Assembly: GCF_014932895.1 (NCBI RefSeq)
Contig: NZ_JACYOF010000001.1
Span: 975,938-1,039,937, forward strand
Direction: 5' to 3'
Source of the DNA: Bacillus thuringiensis
GTDB taxonomy: Bacteria; Bacillota; Bacilli; Bacillales; Bacillaceae_G
DNA: 64,000 nt
Positions 60,097 to 64,000 of the stretch are shown piece after piece. Each line of letters starts with the position of its first letter. Positions within the stretch are counted from its first letter, which is position 1. The notes under the pieces are model-generated. The model was not told the origin of the DNA and ran no database searches. It saw only the letters and a program-made list of their open reading frames with translations. A program made the position numbers and the translations under genes.

Positions 60097-60999
60097 ATGA
60101 CAAAAACAAAATTTGAAAAAGTACTCCTCATTGTAAATCCAAAAGCAGGACAAGGCGATTTACATACGAACTTAGCGAAAATCGTACCACCACTTGCTGC
60201 CGCTTTTCCTGACTTACACATCCTTCATACGAAAAAACAAGGCGATGCAACAAACTATTGTCAGGAGTTTGCTAGTAAAATAGATTTAATTATCGTCTTT
60301 GGTGGTGACGGAACTGTATTTGAATGCACAAATGGCTTAGCCCCTCTTGAAATTAGACCTACACTTGCAATCATTCCAGGCGGAACTTGCAACGACTTCT
60401 CTCGCACGCTCGGCGTTCCGCAAAACATCGCAGAAGCAGCAAAACTCATTACAAAGGGACATGTAAAACCTGTTGACGTCGCAAAAGCAAACGGACAACA
60501 CTTCTTAAACTTCTGGGGCATTGGGCTTGTTTCTGAAGTATCAAACAATATTGATGCCGAGGAAAAAGCAAAACTTGGTAAAATAGGTTACTATTTAAGC
60601 ACAATTCGAACGGTAAAAAACGCTGAAACATTCCCAGTAAAAATCACTTACGACGGACAAGTATATGCAGACGAAGCTGTTCTTGTTATGGTTGGAAACG
60701 GCGAATATCTTGGTGGTATCCCTTCCTTTATCCCAAACGTAAAATGTGATGACGGAACACTTGATATTTTCGTTGTAAAATCAACAGGAATTCAAGCGTT
60801 TAAAGATTATATCGGAAAGAAACTATTTGAAGACACAAATGAGAATGATATCTTCCACGTAAAAGCGAAATCCATTCATATTGAAACAGAAGAAGAAAAA
60901 GAAGTAGATACAGATGGCGAAAGTTCGCTTCATACCCCTTGTCATATTGAATTGTTACAAGGGCACTTTACGATGATTTATAACCCTGCGGTTGTATAA
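60097..60999 (+). CDS. Diacylglycerol/lipid kinase (YegS/DagK family)
   Basis: 300 residues: catalytic domain of the DAG kinase-like fold with glycine-rich nucleotide loop VFGGDGTVFECTNGL (about residues 69-83) and the opening LLIVNPKAGQG. The C-terminal domain is typical for YtlR/BmrU-type lipid kinases. It phosphorylates diacylglycerol or a related lipid at the membrane face. AAAGGGAGAG precedes ATG. Confidence 0.9.
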   Translation: MTKTKFEKVLLIVNPKAGQGDLHTNLAKIVPPLAAAFPDLHILHTKKQGDATNYCQEFASKIDLIIVFGGDGTVFECTNGLAPLEIRPTLAIIPGGTCNDFSRTLGVPQNIAEAAKLITKGHVKPVDVAKANGQHFLNFWGIGLVSEVSNNIDAEEKAKLGKIGYYLSTIRTVKNAETFPVKITYDGQVYADEAVLVMVGNGEYLGGIPSFIPNVKCDDGTLDIFVVKSTGIQAFKDYIGKKLFEDTNENDIFHVKAKSIHIETEEEKEVDTDGESSLHTPCHIELLQGHFTMIYNPAVV

Positions 61000-61066
61000 T
61001 CAATACTTCATTATACTTTAATAATTACTAAACTTCGCATTTTTACGAAAAATACAGTATAATTAA

Positions 61067-61110
61067 TAAGTAAAAGGTTGTTAACAAAAAACGTTAACAA
61101 CCTTTTTATT
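61067..61110 (+). terminator. Hairpin after the lipid kinase gene
   Basis: AAAGGTTGTTAAC / GTTAACAACCTTT stem with AAAAAAC loop, T-run after. Confidence 0.88.
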
Positions 61111-61147
61111 TTTTCAAAAAAACTTTTCACTTTAGAGGAGCGATCAC

Positions 61148-61327
61148 ATGTATTGGAGAAAAAATGATAAGCCTGTAGAAGATCCCGAAGCGATAGCTGT
61201 ATGGGAATGCACGGCAGAAGACTGCCTTGGATGGATGCGTAAAAATTTTTCACTAGAAGAAGAGCCAAAATGTCCATTATGCAAAAATGATATGAAGAGT
61301 AGCGAGCGTTTCTTACAAAAGCTCTAA
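61148..61327 (+). CDS. YdjO-like cold-inducible protein, 59 aa
   Basis: 59 residues, beginning MYWRKNDKPVEDPEAIAVWE. Two Cys pairs, CTAEDC and CPLC, form a probable zinc site, as in the cold-inducible YdjO family. AGAGGAG precedes ATG 61148. It is below the size limit of many gene finders. Transcribed just after the lipid kinase terminator. Confidence 0.85.
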   Translation: MYWRKNDKPVEDPEAIAVWECTAEDCLGWMRKNFSLEEEPKCPLCKNDMKSSERFLQKL

Positions 61328-61442
61328 CTCCTGCTTTTCTCCACTTTAAATATTAAAATAAAGGATTATCTTTCTCCTTATCTACAAGATGCATTTCCTA
61401 TATGTGAATCGAAAGAAAATAGATAATAGCGTAGAACATTGA

Positions 61443-61480
61443 AACAGAAAAGAGATGGTATTGCCATCTCTTTTCTGTTT
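61443..61480 (+). terminator. Terminator of the ydjO-like gene
   Basis: AAACAGAAAAGAGATGG / CCATCTCTTTTCTGTTT stem (17 bp) with TATTG loop. Confidence 0.9.
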
Positions 61481-61530
61481 TAAATTCCCCTTATCAAACC
61501 CTAGTTATGCACAGCTCATTTTAGCTAATA

Positions 61531-61578
61531 AAAAACGAAAGAGAACATCATTTTTACTATGTTCTCTTTCGCTTTTTT
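61531..61578 (-). terminator. Terminator of the BceAB-type operon
   Basis: AAAAACGAAAGAGAACAT / ATGTTCTCTTTCGC stem, A- and T-runs on each side, covering the permease stop. Confidence 0.9.
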
Positions 61579-63523
61579 ATTTACTCACAATCCGAAAATA
61601 AGAACGAACCGTTAAGAAATAATATCCGATATAAATGACACCGTATACTCCGATACTAATTAGGAGCGGAATCATAATTTCAAATGGTAGTAAGTTGGCT
61701 AAACCTTTTAGTGCAAATAGGCTGTGTAAAATTCCGATTACTAACGGAATCGCAAAGATAAAGCTTACTTGTTTTGCAATTGCTTTTTTCATTTCTTGTT
61801 TCGTTACACCGACTTTGCGAAGTACAACGTAACGTTCACGATCTGCATTTGCTTCTGTTAATTGTTTAAAGTAAATGATGGAACCTGTTGCTAGTAAGAA
61901 TACAAGTCCTAAGAACATTCCGATAAACATCATTAGGCCAGTTCCTTCAAGCCCCATGTGGAAGCCAGTGTAGAAGTCTCTAAATGGTGGTACCATTTCT
62001 GATTCACCAGCTGGCATCACTTTTGTTAATTTTTCTGTTAATACTTTACTGTTTCTTTCATCTTTTACATCAATATTTTTTACAACGCGTGTTCCAAATG
62101 CTTGCTTCGCTTGTTCGTACATTTCATCTGAAACGACAACAACTAGTTCACCTAAGTTCGTAATTGCAGTATTATTTACACCTTGAATCGTTAATGTCTT
62201 CGTTTCATTTCCAATTTGGAATACCGCTTTATTTCCTTTATATTGAGGGCTAAATTCATATCCTTCAATATAAGAACTATCATAGATAAATGCTTCGCCA
62301 GTGGCTACATTTACTGTTTCTGCATCGATTTTTTTAGCAAGTTTATTAAATTCTGACTGAGACATGAACTGATATTTCTCTGAGATTCTGTAGTTCATAT
62401 TAAAAATGAAATCAACCTTATCTCCTTCAAACTTCCCTTTTACCGGAACCATCTCAATTTCAAACTGATCTTTTACAGGGTGATTTGCTTTCTCTTCGGC
62501 AAAAATCGCATTTACTTTCTTATCTAGCTCTGCATCTTTTTTCTCGTAAGAATAACTGTACGGCGCAACTGCTTTTGATTGCGTAAATGTGTTGTAATAC
62601 ATCATAACTGACGTACCAACCGCTGTTAATGTTACCGCACTTAAAATAGAAATTGTCGCAAGTGACTTTGCATTTCCTTTAATACGATATAGTAACTGTG
62701 ACGTTGTGACCATATTCATACCGTTATAAAACGATGATTTATTATTTCTTGCACGTTTCAATACGAATACTGTAAAGAACATAAATAGTAAGTACGTACC
62801 TAATACTGTCGCAAGTAAAATATAAAGTGCGACTACCATAAAGTCTGCATACTTAAGTGCCTTCATATACATTAATGCTAAGAAATAACCTGAACCGATT
62901 AAGAAAACGGAAAGTAATGCCATAATGACTGATCCTTTTGGCATTGCTTCTCCTTCACGTTCTGCACGGAAAAGTTCAATCAACTTAAAGCGGTAAATTA
63001 GGCGGTACCCTTGAAGTGATGTATACAAAATAATCACAAAGAAAATAATTGCTGTATCAATAATTGCAGCCATCGGTACTTCAAAATGAACATTTAAGTT
63101 TAATCCCATCATACTTACTAGTAGTTCAAGGAATAGTTTTGAAAGGACGCTACCAATCGCAATCCCGATAATTAAAGACATTAATCCCATTAACATATTT
63201 TCATAAAAGAGCATTTTACCAATCTGTCGTTTACGAATACCTAATAAGGAATATAATCCAACTTCTTTTTTACGTTTTCGTGTAAAGAATCCGTTCGAAT
63301 ATATAATGAACACTGCTACGAAAATAATAAGCATGACACTGGAAACTTGGAATGCACCGCTAATTTTTTTAGAACCTTCCGCGGCTTTTTCCATTTGCGA
63401 ATTGTACTGCAGTACTTTAAATGTAAAGTAAATGACGATACTAAAAATCATAGATGCAAAATATACAAAGTAGTCTTTAAAGTTCCGCTGTATGTTGCGG
63501 AGGGCAATGCTAGATAAGGTCAT
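61577..63523 (-). CDS. BceB-type ABC transporter permease
   Basis: 648 residues with ten membrane spans and a large extracytoplasmic loop between the seventh and eighth (about residues 310-515), the layout of BceB/FtsX-like permeases that detect and detoxify peptide antibiotics such as bacitracin. It overlaps the ATPase gene by 14 bases. No two-component system is in view; it might lie past the window end. Ends at a terminator. Confidence 0.93.
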   Translation of the reverse strand: MTLSSIALRNIQRNFKDYFVYFASMIFSIVIYFTFKVLQYNSQMEKAAEGSKKISGAFQVSSVMLIIFVAVFIIYSNGFFTRKRKKEVGLYSLLGIRKRQIGKMLFYENMLMGLMSLIIGIAIGSVLSKLFLELLVSMMGLNLNVHFEVPMAAIIDTAIIFFVIILYTSLQGYRLIYRFKLIELFRAEREGEAMPKGSVIMALLSVFLIGSGYFLALMYMKALKYADFMVVALYILLATVLGTYLLFMFFTVFVLKRARNNKSSFYNGMNMVTTSQLLYRIKGNAKSLATISILSAVTLTAVGTSVMMYYNTFTQSKAVAPYSYSYEKKDAELDKKVNAIFAEEKANHPVKDQFEIEMVPVKGKFEGDKVDFIFNMNYRISEKYQFMSQSEFNKLAKKIDAETVNVATGEAFIYDSSYIEGYEFSPQYKGNKAVFQIGNETKTLTIQGVNNTAITNLGELVVVVSDEMYEQAKQAFGTRVVKNIDVKDERNSKVLTEKLTKVMPAGESEMVPPFRDFYTGFHMGLEGTGLMMFIGMFLGLVFLLATGSIIYFKQLTEANADRERYVVLRKVGVTKQEMKKAIAKQVSFIFAIPLVIGILHSLFALKGLANLLPFEIMIPLLISIGVYGVIYIGYYFLTVRSYFRIVSK

Positions 63524-64000
63524 CAGCCATACCTCCAGAAATAGAAGACATTACGTCAACGACTTGTTGGAAGAACTGTTTACGCGTTAATTCACCGCGG
63601 TGCAATTCTTTATATAACTCACCATCTTTAATGAAAATAACTCGTTTACAGTAACTTGCCGCAAATGCATCGTGCGTTACCATTAAAATTGTAGAGTTAT
63701 CATATTCATTTAACGACTTCATACTTTCTAATAAATCTGTCGCTGATTTAGAATCGAGCGCTCCAGTCGGCTCGTCCCCGAAAATCATACTAGGATTCGT
63801 AACGATCGCACGCGATGCTGCGCAGCGCTGCTTCTGTCCACCCGACACTTGATATGGGAACTGACTTAAAATATGATCAATACCGAATTTCTTTGAGATT
63901 TCAAGAACGCGGCGATCAATCTCACTCGCTTTCACCTTTGATAACGCAAGAGGTAACGCAATGTTCTCTTTCACCGTTAACGTATCTAATAAATTATAGT
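63510..64000 (-). CDS. BceA-type ABC transporter ATP-binding protein (partial)
   Basis: C-terminal part (about 163 residues in view) of an ATPase cut by the window edge. The frame continues upstream without a start codon (YNLLDTLTVKENIALPL, Q-loop side). The signature motif VSGGQKQRCAASRAI, Walker B MIFGDEPTGALD and the switch His in MVTHDAFAA are present. Partner of the overlapping BceB-type permease. Walker A lies past position 64000. Confidence 0.95.
   Translation of the reverse strand, partial: YNLLDTLTVKENIALPLALSKVKASEIDRRVLEISKKFGIDHILSQFPYQVSGGQKQRCAASRAIVTNPSMIFGDEPTGALDSKSATDLLESMKSLNEYDNSTILMVTHDAFAASYCKRVIFIKDGELYKELHRGELTRKQFFQQVVDVMSSISGGMADDLI

Noticed and set aside
61011-61277. 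Minus-strand 88-residue frame
   Set aside because: It is antisense to the YdjO-like gene, which has a ribosome binding site and zinc-binding cysteines; the minus frame crosses a terminator.

Overview
The window looks like chromosomal DNA of a Bacillus cereus-group bacterium (cereus/anthracis/thuringiensis). It is AT-rich, with strong AGGAGG-type ribosome binding sites and spore genes (YjcZ-type peptide, GerPA/GerPF-type protein, collagen-like protein). The gene order follows the ytpB-ytpA-ytoA ... metK/pckA ... ytlACD-ytkD ... luxS-ytjA-ytiB-ythAB backbone known from Bacillus subtilis. It also carries dispersed bcr1-type repeats and a class D sortase next to an LPNTA-anchored substrate, both typical of the cereus group. 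I see no rRNA, tRNA, CRISPR array, prophage or complete insertion sequence.

Layout. 1-7.1 kb: ABC permease, amino-acid racemase, PepSY protein, a YtaF/TerC metal-exporter-like pair (TerC frameshifted), YjcZ peptide, ytpB/ytpA and ytoA. 7.2-10.9 kb: PAP2 phosphatase and glycosyltransferase, an orphan IS200/IS605-type right end resembling a TnpB omega RNA, moaB-mobA, and two small ORFs. 10.9-14.3 kb: metK under a SAM-I riboswitch, divergent from pckA. 14.3-19 kb: small membrane proteins, an EamA transporter, a YqkB-like protein and a NIF3 protein. 19-26.4 kb: a collagen-like protein, then a five-gene WxL surface-protein operon behind three tandem c-di-GMP-I riboswitches with a bcr1 repeat in the leader. 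26.7-29.2 kb: two tandem sensor kinases, one lacking the phosphoacceptor histidine. 30-32 kb: an LTA-synthase-like protein. 33-43.8 kb: ytlACD, HAD hydrolase, ytkD, a small paralogous membrane-protein cluster, luxS, yidD, beta-carbonic anhydrase and cytochrome bd oxidase. 44-50 kb: GerP-type protein, a repeat nest, YdcF-like and YitT-like proteins, and a pspA-DUF350-DUF4178-DUF4247 operon. 50-54.4 kb: lipoprotein, feoAB with a Fur box, and thiT under a TPP riboswitch. 54.5-58.4 kb: two-component system, class D sortase and its likely substrate. 58.5-64 kb: small proteins, hpt-like gene, lipid kinase, YdjO-like protein and a BceAB-type ABC exporter cut by the window edge.

How the parts connect. 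The most striking unit is the c-di-GMP-controlled WxL operon. Three stacked aptamer-terminator modules precede genes for a large WxL protein, an LPKTG-anchored protein, two small WxL proteins and a DUF916/DUF3324 membrane protein, the set that forms a peptidoglycan-bound surface complex in other Firmicutes. Second messenger control of this complex suggests a switch between motile and adherent life. The sortase locus is a second self-contained surface module. Other riboswitches (SAM-I, TPP) and a Fur box tie metK, thiT and feoAB to their cofactor or metal.

At least three genes look broken by small lesions, two of them in homopolymers and one with a probable homopolymer shift plus a nonsense codon. 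Several short genes below the usual ORF cutoff are listed from direct reading. Start codons were moved where a ribosome binding site clearly favoured a downstream ATG, GTG or TTG.
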